A stretch of 64,000 nucleotides of DNA from CBDDFV01 sp965227335 (GTDB taxonomy: Bacteria; Planctomycetota; Phycisphaerae; Phycisphaerales; SM1A02). The position numbers were made by a program, and so were the translations under genes. Shown here in pieces: positions 34,615 through 43,836 of the stretch (its first letter is position 1; every line of letters begins with the position of its first letter). The notes under the pieces are model-generated. The model saw only the letters and a list, made by a program, of their open reading frames with translations, was not told where the DNA came from and did not search any database. The DNA lies in contig CBDDFV010000006.1 in assembly GCA_965227335.1 (NCBI GenBank), positions 248,001-312,000 of the forward strand. Direction: 5' to 3'.

Positions 34615-35301
34615 ATGGCTCGAGTGAATTACGTCTTTGATGACCCTACGGCTCTCGAACTGCGACGGTCACGCATAAACGAACCACACGTTGCGCCGCT
34701 GCAAGCGATGGCTCGCCGAGTCTGCGCAGAGTGCGGCCCCGCGGGCGGCCCACTGTTCGATCCTGACTTCGGCGGTATTCACGCCACAGTCGCCCTGCTC
34801 TTTGCAACCCCGGGGCCGGCAGTATCAAGCGGCACGACGCAGCCCGGCACCGGCTTTGTCTCTCCCGACAACCCCGACCCGTCCGCCAAGCGGACCAACG
34901 ATGTCCTGGTCAACGCTGGAATCCCTCGGTGCGATGTCGTGATCTGGAATGCGATCCCGTGGTACTTACCCCGAAAACAGGACAGGACGCTGAACAACGG
35001 CAGTGCAGCTGACCAGAAGCTGGCCGCCCCACTGCTGTTCGAGTTCCTCTCGCTGTGTCCTCGCCTGAATGTCCTTGTACTTCTCGGCAACATAGCGCGT
35101 GATGTCGCCAGACGAGCCTATCGCCTCGATCCGGGACCATTCGAAACTCTGTGGGTCCTGAGCTGTCCGCACACAAGCCAGCAGTCGATGAACCGAAAAC
35201 CGGACCGACCCCAGCGGCTCCAGGCAGCGTTCGATCAGGCGGCTGAGCTTCGCCGCGAAGCGGCTCCGCTGAGAACAGAGTTGATCTCGCATGCATTCTG
35301 A
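34615..35301 (+). CDS. Uracil-DNA glycosylase-like protein
   Basis: 228 residues. LFATPGPAVSSG...TGFVSPDNPDPSAKRTNDVLVNAGIPRCDVVIWNAIPWYLP follows the core of UDG-fold proteins (substrate loop, PDNPDPSA, then WNxxPW). Next VLVLLGNIARDVARRAY and LSCPHTSQQSMNRKP replace the usual HPS/HxSxxN motif with HTSQQSMN. It may remove unusual bases from invading DNA or process modified phage DNA. No ribosome binding site is visible before the ATG, but a TATAC-like patch lies right upstream. Family likely, activity not certain. Confidence 0.68.
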   Translation: MARVNYVFDDPTALELRRSRINEPHVAPLQAMARRVCAECGPAGGPLFDPDFGGIHATVALLFATPGPAVSSGTTQPGTGFVSPDNPDPSAKRTNDVLVNAGIPRCDVVIWNAIPWYLPRKQDRTLNNGSAADQKLAAPLLFEFLSLCPRLNVLVLLGNIARDVARRAYRLDPGPFETLWVLSCPHTSQQSMNRKPDRPQRLQAAFDQAAELRREAAPLRTELISHAF

Positions 35302-35528
35302 ATGGGCGTCCCATGTATGGCGACCACCAACTGCTCAACGTGGCGGGGACGGTTGGAGGCATCGCCAAAGCTCAACGGCTGTGACGAACAGCAGAATCGT
35401 CTCTTGATGTGACATATACGCACCAATCTCCTGACAGCCGACTCAGATTGCTCACCAGCCTACTGCAATCCGAATGACAACTCGGTTAGGATGTGACACA
35501 AGCAGGCGGATGAGCGGACCACAGACGC

Positions 35529-38500
35529 ATGGACCAAGACGCAGTAGCACGTGTACTCGCTTATCTCGAGCAAGCAGCCGGCACGCGCACAACAGTCCAG
35601 ATCAGCCGCTCCGTCCAACTACGCCCATATGAAGTCTCCTCGGCCTGCCTCGCACTTCAGAAGGATGGCCTTATTGAGCGTCGGCACACTGGATGGAAGT
35701 CGATTGTGCTCCGACGACCCGCGGGCGACCGCACGCCCTCCGCAGCAACCGCGACTGCTGAGTGCATCAGACCCGCGACCACCACCAACAAGGTCAACAA
35801 CGCTCCGTCCATTGCAGCACCGGATCCGGCGTCCCGCTGGATCGACTTCCGTCGATTGTGCCTTTATTACGCTGAGTGCCTGCGGGTCGAAGAACGACCG
35901 CGCATCGCCGCGTTCGCTGACAAGGCGGGAACGGCGTTCTACCAGCTCGATCATCGTGTTGACGGGCGAGCGCTGGCTGCGGGGCAGCCGCTGAACCTCA
36001 CGCTCGATGATGATCTGCGCCGGTTTGTCCGTTCGTCGTCTATCCTTCGGCAGTTCAAGACGGTCTATGTCGGCGCACCGGTGGATGTACTCCAAGGCGG
36101 CAGTGGTCAGGATGCGTACACGCTGATCACGCCCGTCGTCGTCGTTCCGACAGTCGCTCGGCTCGGCGATCGCTATCTGGAATTGGTCCCCTCCGGAAGC
36201 GTTGAAATCAACTACGGCTGGCTGGAGAAGCGCGTCAGGCGGGAGACCGAGCGCCGCCAGTTGCTTCAGGAACTCGGCCTCGAAGCCACGGACTTCGACG
36301 CGGACGGAGCCGGCCATCTGCGAGTTGACTCTCTTGATGCAGTCGCCCGGGAGCTCTTCCTCGTGAAGCGCGACTGGTTTCGCGAATCCCCCGAGACCGG
36401 TCGGCCGTCGACATCGCCAGCGTTCAAGGACCTGGACCCTGGGATCTACAACCGCTTCCTACTCATGGAGGCGCCGAAGCTCCAATATGCGCATCGTGTC
36501 GTCGGAGAGCTGCACGAGATCGCCCTGAAGGCACTCGACGAGGACCTGGATCGGACTGCACTTTCGCACGTTTTTCCGCACCGTGCACCCGCCAGTCCCG
36601 ACGCGGTCGATGGCGACGGCCCCCTCGCCGATGGTGAGCCGGGTGGCCCGTCTGACACAGACGAGTTGGAAGTGGCCGAGCCACTCCCCCACGAGTTCGA
36701 CGAGAAATCGATTGCGGAACTCTCGCTCCTAAACCAAGACCAGCTCGATGCGTGTCGATTGGCACTGTCGCAGCCCGTGTCGGTCATCACGGGCCCGCCC
36801 GGGACGGGCAAGTCCCTTGTCGTTCGGCATGTACTCGCCAACATGGCGGTGCGTCGACGCTCGGTGGTATTCGCGAGTCGGAACCACCAGGCGCTCGAGG
36901 CGGTTGAGCCGTGGTTGAATCAGCAAGTGTCGCCCGAGCAGCTCGTCCTGCGTCCTGTGTACCGATATGGCGAGCAGGTTCGGAGTTTCCAGTGGATGCG
37001 CGCGCTCACAGAGCTCCTCGCGACGCCGACGCACCTCGACGAGAGTAGCCGGGCGGGAGATGCAACCGGGCATTTGCTCGACCTCCTTTGCCAGCGACGA
37101 CGCGCCGAGTCTGGAATCGAGAAGATCTGCGAGCTACAGGAGCGCTTGGCAGATCTCGAAACTGCGATCGCGAGCGATCTTGCCCAGCTTGACCCGCAGT
37201 GGCAAGAGCTCGTATGGACGGGCTCAAGATTGCCTGAACGCGAGTCGCTCGAGCAGCTCGGAGAGCTCGCACATCGGGCTGCGGCACCGCGATCGTGGTG
37301 GCGCCGTGTGCTGGATCGTCTTCTTCGACGCGACCTGGTGCGACAGGTTGCTGTTGCCCATCGAGCAATTGTGGCCGCGATTCCGGCGGATGTCATCGAG
37401 GCTGTCCCACAGATGTTGCGTTCAGCGCCCTGCGATCAGGATCGGTTCGCAGCGTTGCAGGAGGACATCGCCACCATGGTGCGAATCGTGGACCTGAGAG
37501 AGAAGGCCGCGCAGATACCAGGAGTGCGAACGCAGATCGAGTCGATGCCTCCGCGGTCGATCCTCAGCAATGAGCTCAGCGAGCTCGTTGGCCCAAGCCA
37601 TGAGGCGTTCCGCGATCTCCTGTCGGCTCGGGCGCAGTCGTTTGGTGCCGAGATTTCGAACGAAGCGAGGGTCGCGTTCGCGAACCTTCGGTCGGCAATG
37701 CGCAATCGCCCGGAGGAGCTGGAGGGAGATCCGGAGAGGTCGAAGTTCGGGCGCGAGTTTCGCAAGTGGCTACCAGAACTGTTGCGGCACTTCCCGCTGT
37801 GGGCACTGCCGAACCTGTCCGTTGGAAAGGTCGTGCCACTAGCGGCCGGAGTTTTTGACCTCGTTGTGATCGATGAGGCGAGTCAATGCGATATCGCGAC
37901 CGTCGTACCGTTGCTCTACCGAGCAGAGCGCTGTGTCATCGTTGGTGATCCGAACCAGCTGCCGCATGTGACGCGGATGGGGCGTGGCGTAGAGATGAAG
38001 ATCCGCGAGCAACATGGCGTTGCCGATTATGACTTCGAGCGATTCACGTTCGTGACCAACTCATGCTTTGACCTTGTCGCCAATTCGCCTGACCGCAGCA
38101 GTGTCTTCCTGGCCAATCACTACCGCTGCCACCCTGACATCGTTGAATACTGCAATGCTGCTGGCTTCTACAACGGCAGTCTTCGTGTCTGCACGGATGT
38201 CGACCGGCTTCAGCTCGCGCTTGGTAATTGGAAGGCGCGTCGAGCCTGTGCATGGCAGAACGTAGTCGGCGGGTTTGAGTCAGCATCAAGCGGCTGCATG
38301 TGCCGTGCTGAGATAGACGCCATCGTCGCCGCACTCGTGGACCTTGAATCGGAGGGCTTCGTCGGCAAGGTCGGTGTCGTGACGCCCTTCCGCAAACAAG
38401 CGGATCGAGTCAACGATGCCGTATCAAGTCGATTCGGATCGAAACTCCCCGCGACCTGGAAGCTACAAGTGCACACAGCAGATGGGTTCCAGGGAGATGA

Positions 38501-39053
38501 GCGAGACATTATTCTGTTCTCGCTGTGTGGAGGGCCGGATATGCCAGTCGGTTCACGCAACTTCCTCGCCGGTGACGCAAACCGGTTCAATGTTGCCGTT
38601 AGTCGTGCTCGTTCGGTCCTCCGCGTATTCGGCAATCTGCAGTGGGCCAGAGATTGTGGAATCGGTCACATTCAGGCGTTGGCAGAGCGATGCATTGCCG
38701 CCGAGGGAGCAGGACGGAGTGCACGGACCGATCTCATTGGGCCAGTCTGGGAGCCACGGCTCGCCGAAGCGCTGCGAGAGGCCGGGATCGACTTCGAGCA
38801 GCAGTATCTAACGTGTGGCTTCTATCTCGACTTCGCGATTCTCCGGGATGATGTACGGATTGACATTGAAGTGGATGGGGAGGCGTACCACCGGTCATCG
38901 CGCGGTGGACGGCGGATTGAAGACCTCTACCGTGATCATCTGTTGATCGCGGCGGGCTGGAAGGTTCTGCGATTCTGGGTCTACGAGCTTCGGGAGGATC
39001 TCGATGAGTGCATTCGACGAATCCAACAGTGCATCGCCGACCGTACTGGGTAG
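35529..39053 (+). CDS. SF1 (UPF1-like) helicase with C-terminal Vsr-like nuclease
   Basis: 1174 residues. Residues about 3-65 form a winged helix (VARVLAYLEQAAGTRTTVQIS, ACLALQKDGLIERRH). A long middle precedes Walker A ITGPPGTGKS near residue 418, motif II VIDEAS near 780, DPNQLPHV, FQGDERDIILFSL and VAVSRARSVLRVFG, the UPF1-like SF1 motifs. The last 100 residues have EPRLAEALREAGIDFEQQY, YLDFAI, IDIEVDGEAYH and DLYRDHLLIAAGWKVLRFW, the Vsr/MTES_1575-type nuclease. It is first in a five-gene operon; the preceding 227 bases contain no gene. Predicted to unwind and cut invading nucleic acid. Confidence 0.85.
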   Translation: MDQDAVARVLAYLEQAAGTRTTVQISRSVQLRPYEVSSACLALQKDGLIERRHTGWKSIVLRRPAGDRTPSAATATAECIRPATTTNKVNNAPSIAAPDPASRWIDFRRLCLYYAECLRVEERPRIAAFADKAGTAFYQLDHRVDGRALAAGQPLNLTLDDDLRRFVRSSSILRQFKTVYVGAPVDVLQGGSGQDAYTLITPVVVVPTVARLGDRYLELVPSGSVEINYGWLEKRVRRETERRQLLQELGLEATDFDADGAGHLRVDSLDAVARELFLVKRDWFRESPETGRPSTSPAFKDLDPGIYNRFLLMEAPKLQYAHRVVGELHEIALKALDEDLDRTALSHVFPHRAPASPDAVDGDGPLADGEPGGPSDTDELEVAEPLPHEFDEKSIAELSLLNQDQLDACRLALSQPVSVITGPPGTGKSLVVRHVLANMAVRRRSVVFASRNHQALEAVEPWLNQQVSPEQLVLRPVYRYGEQVRSFQWMRALTELLATPTHLDESSRAGDATGHLLDLLCQRRRAESGIEKICELQERLADLETAIASDLAQLDPQWQELVWTGSRLPERESLEQLGELAHRAAAPRSWWRRVLDRLLRRDLVRQVAVAHRAIVAAIPADVIEAVPQMLRSAPCDQDRFAALQEDIATMVRIVDLREKAAQIPGVRTQIESMPPRSILSNELSELVGPSHEAFRDLLSARAQSFGAEISNEARVAFANLRSAMRNRPEELEGDPERSKFGREFRKWLPELLRHFPLWALPNLSVGKVVPLAAGVFDLVVIDEASQCDIATVVPLLYRAERCVIVGDPNQLPHVTRMGRGVEMKIREQHGVADYDFERFTFVTNSCFDLVANSPDRSSVFLANHYRCHPDIVEYCNAAGFYNGSLRVCTDVDRLQLALGNWKARRACAWQNVVGGFESASSGCMCRAEIDAIVAALVDLESEGFVGKVGVVTPFRKQADRVNDAVSSRFGSKLPATWKLQVHTADGFQGDERDIILFSLCGGPDMPVGSRNFLAGDANRFNVAVSRARSVLRVFGNLQWARDCGIGHIQALAERCIAAEGAGRSARTDLIGPVWEPRLAEALREAGIDFEQQYLTCGFYLDFAILRDDVRIDIEVDGEAYHRSSRGGRRIEDLYRDHLLIAAGWKVLRFWVYELREDLDECIRRIQQCIADRTG

Positions 39054-40251
39054 CCCACAGGTGTCACGGCCGACCGTGGATCCGATGGCCCCAGATCCGA
39101 CCGACGAACCACAGTCGGCGTGGGGCAAGCTTCTGCTGGGGCTCGCACTCATCACGGCACTCGGGATCGCTGCGTTCGTTCTTCAATCGCGGGGGCTGAG
39201 TGCGATCCAGGGCTACAGCGAGGTGAAGGGCCGCGTCGATAGCCTCGTCGCCGAAGCGGCGGAACTGGAGACGATGCGCAATAACCTGGCGCAAGAAGTG
39301 ACTCAGAAGCGCACAGACGCCGCTCGCGCATCAGACGAGCTCCAGACGATGGAATCGGCGCTCGCCCAGGCTAAGGAATCGGAGCGCAGAGCCGTAGAGA
39401 CAACGCGTCAGGCCGTAGGGCAGTTGGCCCGGGCACAGCAAGAGCAGGCGGCGGCCGAAGAGCGGGCAGAGGCAGCGAGGGAGAGCTATGACGAGGCCGT
39501 TCGCGAGCGGACCGCGCTGCAGACGTCAATCACCACACTCGAGACAACGAAGGGCAATCTCGAAGCAACCGTTGCGGCATTGTCTGCTTCCCGCAGCAGT
39601 CTCGCACAAGTCCTCCAGGACCTTGAGCAGGCGACGAAGACGCTAGACGAGCTCACTGGGCAGGTGAGCGATCGGCGCGCGGCGATTCGGACCGAGCAGC
39701 AACGGATGGCGACACTGCAGGCTGAGTTCGAAGCAATCAATGCACAGCGTGCGCAGGCCGCGTTGATCGAGACCGACATCGCGTCGCTTGCGGCGCAGAA
39801 GCAGTCTCTCGAAACGGAACTGCGTAGTCTTCGTGATAGCCGAACAGAGCTCGCCACTGAAGTCGCCGACCTCGGGCGAATGCGGTCAGAGGCGAACAGC
39901 AGGCTCGACGGGCTCCGAGTTGATGTGGAAACAGCGGAGTCGAACAAGAGGCGGATCGAACAAGAAGCGGAGAACCTTGAGTCACAGATCGCGTCGCTGC
40001 GTGCACAAAGGTCGGCCCTGGATCAGGCTGTTGCGCAGAAGCAGGCGGTCGACGATGGGCTGGCTGAACTGCGGTCATCTGAAGCGGCGCTGACTGAGCG
40101 GGTGGCAACTCGAACGCGAGAGCTGGCGCAGCTCGGCGAGCGGATACGCGAACTCCGATCGCAGGAGCAGGAGCAGCTGCAGCGATTAACTGATTTGCTC
40201 CGTGCGATTACCGCTGCCAAGGAAGCGGCAGGAGGTGATGAGAATGGGTGA
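39004..40251 (+). CDS. Single-pass membrane coiled-coil protein of defence operon
   Basis: 415 residues. The ATG at 39004 follows GGGAGG by 6 bases, so the 50-base overlap with the helicase gene is real. A membrane helix spans about residues 42-61 (KLLLGLALITALGIAAFVLQ), then residues 80-405 are almost continuous heptad-rich coiled coil (LVAEAAELETMRNNLAQEV...). No enzyme motif. It could anchor or scaffold the system at the membrane. Such coiled-coil partners are a hallmark of coiled-coil nuclease tandem (CoCoNuT) systems. It overlaps the next gene by 8 bases. Confidence 0.75.
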   Translation: MSAFDESNSASPTVLGSPQVSRPTVDPMAPDPTDEPQSAWGKLLLGLALITALGIAAFVLQSRGLSAIQGYSEVKGRVDSLVAEAAELETMRNNLAQEVTQKRTDAARASDELQTMESALAQAKESERRAVETTRQAVGQLARAQQEQAAAEERAEAARESYDEAVRERTALQTSITTLETTKGNLEATVAALSASRSSLAQVLQDLEQATKTLDELTGQVSDRRAAIRTEQQRMATLQAEFEAINAQRAQAALIETDIASLAAQKQSLETELRSLRDSRTELATEVADLGRMRSEANSRLDGLRVDVETAESNKRRIEQEAENLESQIASLRAQRSALDQAVAQKQAVDDGLAELRSSEAALTERVATRTRELAQLGERIRELRSQEQEQLQRLTDLLRAITAAKEAAGGDENG

Positions 40252-42304
40252 TCTGCTTCTGCCGTATCTCGTTGCGATGGCTGCCACGCTCGTGGCGATC
40301 ATCTTGGCAGCCGGTGCATTCGTGGCGAGCCACGTGCGATCGGTGTCGTGCCAGAAGCGGGAGGCGCGTCTGCCGCTGGCGACCCGATGGAGCGATCTGT
40401 CGCACAAAGTCGCGGATCTCGAGGCAGAACGTACTGAGTTGCAGGAGGCATTGCACGAGGCGCGGCAGCTGATTGACGAGGGAGAGAGAATGCGCGAATA
40501 CATCGAGCGGACGCGCCTCGAAGTCGAGCAGCTCGAAGAACAGCATCGGCAACTCCAGGAGGTAGAGACACGGCTGACGCAGGTTCAGGAACAGCTGGCG
40601 GCCGAGACACAGAAGCTGGACGGTATCGCGAGCGAGTTGCGGGCTGCCGAGTTCGGTCGCGACGAGGCCAATCGGAAACGTGAGGAGCTCGAGAAGCGGA
40701 TCGAGGAGCTCAAGAGTTCAATCGATGCGATGAACGCAGCACACGGGGAGATCCAGCAAAGACTCGATGATCGGCGCGCTGAACTGGCTGAGGTAAAGGG
40801 TGAACTCGAATCCGTGCGTGCCCGCATCGAGCCTGCAAAGGCAGAGCTCGAGCGGATCGGCGCGGAACTCACAGAGCGCCGTAAGCGACTCAACGAACTC
40901 GAGGCGCGTCGTGACACACTCGAGCAGGAGATTGAGTCGATCCGCGAGCAGCGCGGCGCAGCTGCGGCTGAGGTAGAAGCTCTTCAAGCGCGTGGAAGTG
41001 GTTTGGAGGCGCGCGCACAGCAGCTTGAGAACCAAGTTGGCGGATTGCGGTCAGAGCTGCTCGCGTCAAACCCAAGGTTGCGCCCGTTTGAGGATCAGAT
41101 CGTGGACCTGACCCAGGGTGTCCTCAGCAGTGGTGCATTCGATGCACCGGTATCGGATGATTGCCCAGAAGAACAGCAGCTGAGTAACGTGCGTCAAGTG
41201 CTCGCCGATCGCGGCTACCGATTCTCTCGCCGGGTGATCGACGCCTTTCATACATCCCTAAAGGTGTCAAGTGAGACTCCGCTGTTGGTGCTTGCTGGCA
41301 TCAGTGGCACCGGCAAGAGCCTGCTTCCTCGTCTCTACGCCGAGGTGATGGGTATGCATTTCTTGATGATGCCCGTGCAGCCGCGATGGGATGGCCCGCA
41401 GGATCTCCTGGGGTTCTATAACCACCTTGAGAATCGGTTCCAGCCCACAGAGCTGACACGAGCATTGATTCAAATGGACCGGTTTGCACAAGGTCACCTC
41501 GGACAGGCGGAGATCGACACGCTTCATGATCGAATGCTTCTGATCTTGCTCGATGAGATGAACCTTGCTCGTGTCGAGTACTACTTCAGTGACTTCCTTA
41601 GTCGGCTGGAGGCCCGGCGTGACATCGGCGACGTCGAGGACGCCCAGCGGCGCCAGATTGCCGAGATAGTCGTCGAGACCGGCGGGGCATCGTCAGATGA
41701 CTACGACGACGTACGGCTCTTCGTGGACTCGAACGTGTTGTTCGCAGGCACGATGAATGAGGACGAGTCCACGCTCGCTCTTTCCGACAAGGTCATCGAT
41801 CGCGCGAATGTGATGAGATTCGGGCGACCAAGGCAGCTCCATGCCCCACGTTCGAATGGAACCATGAACGCGGCCCATTCACTCTCGAATGCCTTCCTTC
41901 CTCGATCTGTCTGGGACAGGTGGGTTCGCGAGTCAGATGCGAACGCCCTGCCGGACGAGGCCGAGGGCTGGATCACCAGGATGAACGATGCGTTGAGCAG
42001 CATCGGCAGGCCATTCGGGTATCGCACAGCCAACGCGATCCGGGCCTACATCCGTCGCTACCCATCGCGATCCAATAACGGCTACCGATGCGCGATGTGC
42101 GATCAGATCGAGCAGCGTGTCCTCCCGAAGCTCCGCGGCGCGGAGCCGGACGACCCGGCAACCGGTGACTGCATTCGGCAGGTTCACAGCTTAGCCCAGG
42201 AGCTCGGTGACGCCCCACTTACTGCCGCCATTGACAGGGCACGACAAGGACATGGCGGCCACTTGTTTGTCTGGTCAGGCACTGAGCGATCGGACGAGGA
42301 GTAA
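40244..42304 (+). CDS. Membrane coiled-coil McrB-type AAA+ protein
   Basis: 686 residues from the ATG at 40244, with AGGAGG 8 bases upstream. A membrane helix is at residues 4-30 (LLPYLVAMAATLVAIILAAG). Residues 40-290 are coiled coil. The C-terminal third is a McrB-family AAA+ domain: LAGISGTGKSLLPRLYAEV near residue 350, ILLDEMNLARVEYYFSDFL near 435 (Walker B with the NLAR/VE signature), and VLFAGTMNEDESTLALSDKV near 501. McrB relatives hydrolyse GTP or ATP and drive a McrC-type nuclease. The fused membrane anchor and coiled coil set it apart from classical McrB. Confidence 0.82.
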   Translation: MGDLLLPYLVAMAATLVAIILAAGAFVASHVRSVSCQKREARLPLATRWSDLSHKVADLEAERTELQEALHEARQLIDEGERMREYIERTRLEVEQLEEQHRQLQEVETRLTQVQEQLAAETQKLDGIASELRAAEFGRDEANRKREELEKRIEELKSSIDAMNAAHGEIQQRLDDRRAELAEVKGELESVRARIEPAKAELERIGAELTERRKRLNELEARRDTLEQEIESIREQRGAAAAEVEALQARGSGLEARAQQLENQVGGLRSELLASNPRLRPFEDQIVDLTQGVLSSGAFDAPVSDDCPEEQQLSNVRQVLADRGYRFSRRVIDAFHTSLKVSSETPLLVLAGISGTGKSLLPRLYAEVMGMHFLMMPVQPRWDGPQDLLGFYNHLENRFQPTELTRALIQMDRFAQGHLGQAEIDTLHDRMLLILLDEMNLARVEYYFSDFLSRLEARRDIGDVEDAQRRQIAEIVVETGGASSDDYDDVRLFVDSNVLFAGTMNEDESTLALSDKVIDRANVMRFGRPRQLHAPRSNGTMNAAHSLSNAFLPRSVWDRWVRESDANALPDEAEGWITRMNDALSSIGRPFGYRTANAIRAYIRRYPSRSNNGYRCAMCDQIEQRVLPKLRGAEPDDPATGDCIRQVHSLAQELGDAPLTAAIDRARQGHGGHLFVWSGTERSDEE

Positions 42305-42309
42305 CCTCC

Positions 42310-43836
42310 ATGCCGGCCTCATCAGGCAGTCGCCTGACGCCTTCATTGGATCCGGCAACGGCCGCGACAACAGGTTCGTTCGATCGCCGCTTCGTGACTC
42401 TTGGCGCTGCCGTTGAGCAGGTTCGCGTCCAAGGATTGCCAGAGCTGCTTCCGGTCGTTTGGCGCCGCGACGGTCGAACATGCGTCGAGTTGCCTTGCTT
42501 TCCTGCGGACCATCCACTTGCGGGCCGGGATATTGACTTGGTCGCGGGAGATTCATCGTGGCGTGTTGCTATCCGCCCAACGCATCCAGGAGTGACGGAT
42601 GGTGAACTGGGGCTGGATGTTCTCGATAGCGTCGTGCGCAGCCATGTCGAGTGTATCGAACGACTGACTCACCCCGAGGATCCGGATCTTCGCCGACACG
42701 CGCAACGAGCCGAACAGTGCGTGATCATCTCCGAAGCCCAGGTGCTACAAGAGTATTGGCGAGACGACGCTGATCAGGCGCCTTTGCATCTGGTCGTTCG
42801 GATCGCCGACGAGTGCTCGGGCATGCTCGAGGATCTTTGTCAACGGCCCCGGTTCGTCCTGCGTCGGGCGCGACGCCTTCAGGATCCCGCTCGTGTGCAG
42901 CAGGTCGACGACGCCTGTCTTCAGTGGCTCGCACGGCACCCGGGTAAGACAATCCGCGAAAAGGCTGGTCCCCGCAACGGCGTGCTTGGTGTCGTCCGAC
43001 TGACCTCGATCGACACCCTCGAGAATCGGGTGTTGCGTGATTTCATGACGCGCTGCGAGAAGCAGTGTGGAACGTACCTCAAGGACTATGCGAAGTACGC
43101 CACATCGGCCCGCTATCAGGCCGTAGCACGGCTCCACCGTCGACTTCGACGTTGGATGCGACTAACGCCGATCGGTGATCTACCTGGGCTCGCCGGTCCG
43201 CCTGTGCCAAACTACGTACTGCTGTACGACGATCGCTATGCGAGGCTCTGGCATTGGTACGAGCGCCTGCGACGACACCAGGAGGAGTTGCAGCAATTAC
43301 TTCGCTGGCGCTATCGAGTCCAAGCCGAGCGCCTGTACCTGGCAACTCTGGCTGCGTTGCGACAACTGCGACCGGCCCGGCCCATCCTGATGGGGCGATA
43401 TTACCTACGCGAGCAACCGCAGAGAGGAACCTTTGTCCATGATCGCTCGCCGATCGGACCGATCAATGTTCACGCCGACGGTGGCCGGGCGTTGGTGGAT
43501 GTGGTGCGCGATAGCAGTATAGCCCACTCACTGGGGATCGCGGAGTGGGCTCCAGACTTCGTGCTCATTGCTAACTTCCAGGAGCCGCTGGGCAGGCCAG
43601 ACCTGGCGATTGCTTTCCGCGTGGTCTCGCGCCAGTCCGACCGCTTCCCGTCTTTCAGACCAGAGGGTACAGGGCAGTCGTTGGTCCAGCTGATTGAAAT
43701 ACCGGCGACTAAGCCCGAGGCTGAAACCGGACGACTGATGGACCCGGGTGTACTCACTCCTGACAATGCGTCGAGCGATCTCGTCGACAGAATGGTGGGC
43801 TTCCTCAGGCTGGTACTGAGAGTGGATTCCGCATGA
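42310..43836 (+). CDS. DUF2357 / McrC-like partner protein
   Basis: 508 residues, 5 bases after the AAA+ gene stop, with GAGGAG upstream. The segment IREKAGPRNGVLGVVRLTSIDTLENRVLRDFMTRCEKQC is the DUF2357 signature of McrC-like proteins. The C-terminal part (GIAEWAPDFVLIANFQEPLG) has the PD of a PD-(D/E)XK core, but I see no clear E-x-K, the next strand being DLAIAFRVVSR. It may thus be a catalytically weak or inactive McrC partner that couples the AAA+ motor to other nucleases. It overlaps the Hsp70-like gene by 4 bases. Confidence 0.75.
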   Translation: MPASSGSRLTPSLDPATAATTGSFDRRFVTLGAAVEQVRVQGLPELLPVVWRRDGRTCVELPCFPADHPLAGRDIDLVAGDSSWRVAIRPTHPGVTDGELGLDVLDSVVRSHVECIERLTHPEDPDLRRHAQRAEQCVIISEAQVLQEYWRDDADQAPLHLVVRIADECSGMLEDLCQRPRFVLRRARRLQDPARVQQVDDACLQWLARHPGKTIREKAGPRNGVLGVVRLTSIDTLENRVLRDFMTRCEKQCGTYLKDYAKYATSARYQAVARLHRRLRRWMRLTPIGDLPGLAGPPVPNYVLLYDDRYARLWHWYERLRRHQEELQQLLRWRYRVQAERLYLATLAALRQLRPARPILMGRYYLREQPQRGTFVHDRSPIGPINVHADGGRALVDVVRDSSIAHSLGIAEWAPDFVLIANFQEPLGRPDLAIAFRVVSRQSDRFPSFRPEGTGQSLVQLIEIPATKPEAETGRLMDPGVLTPDNASSDLVDRMVGFLRLVLRVDSA

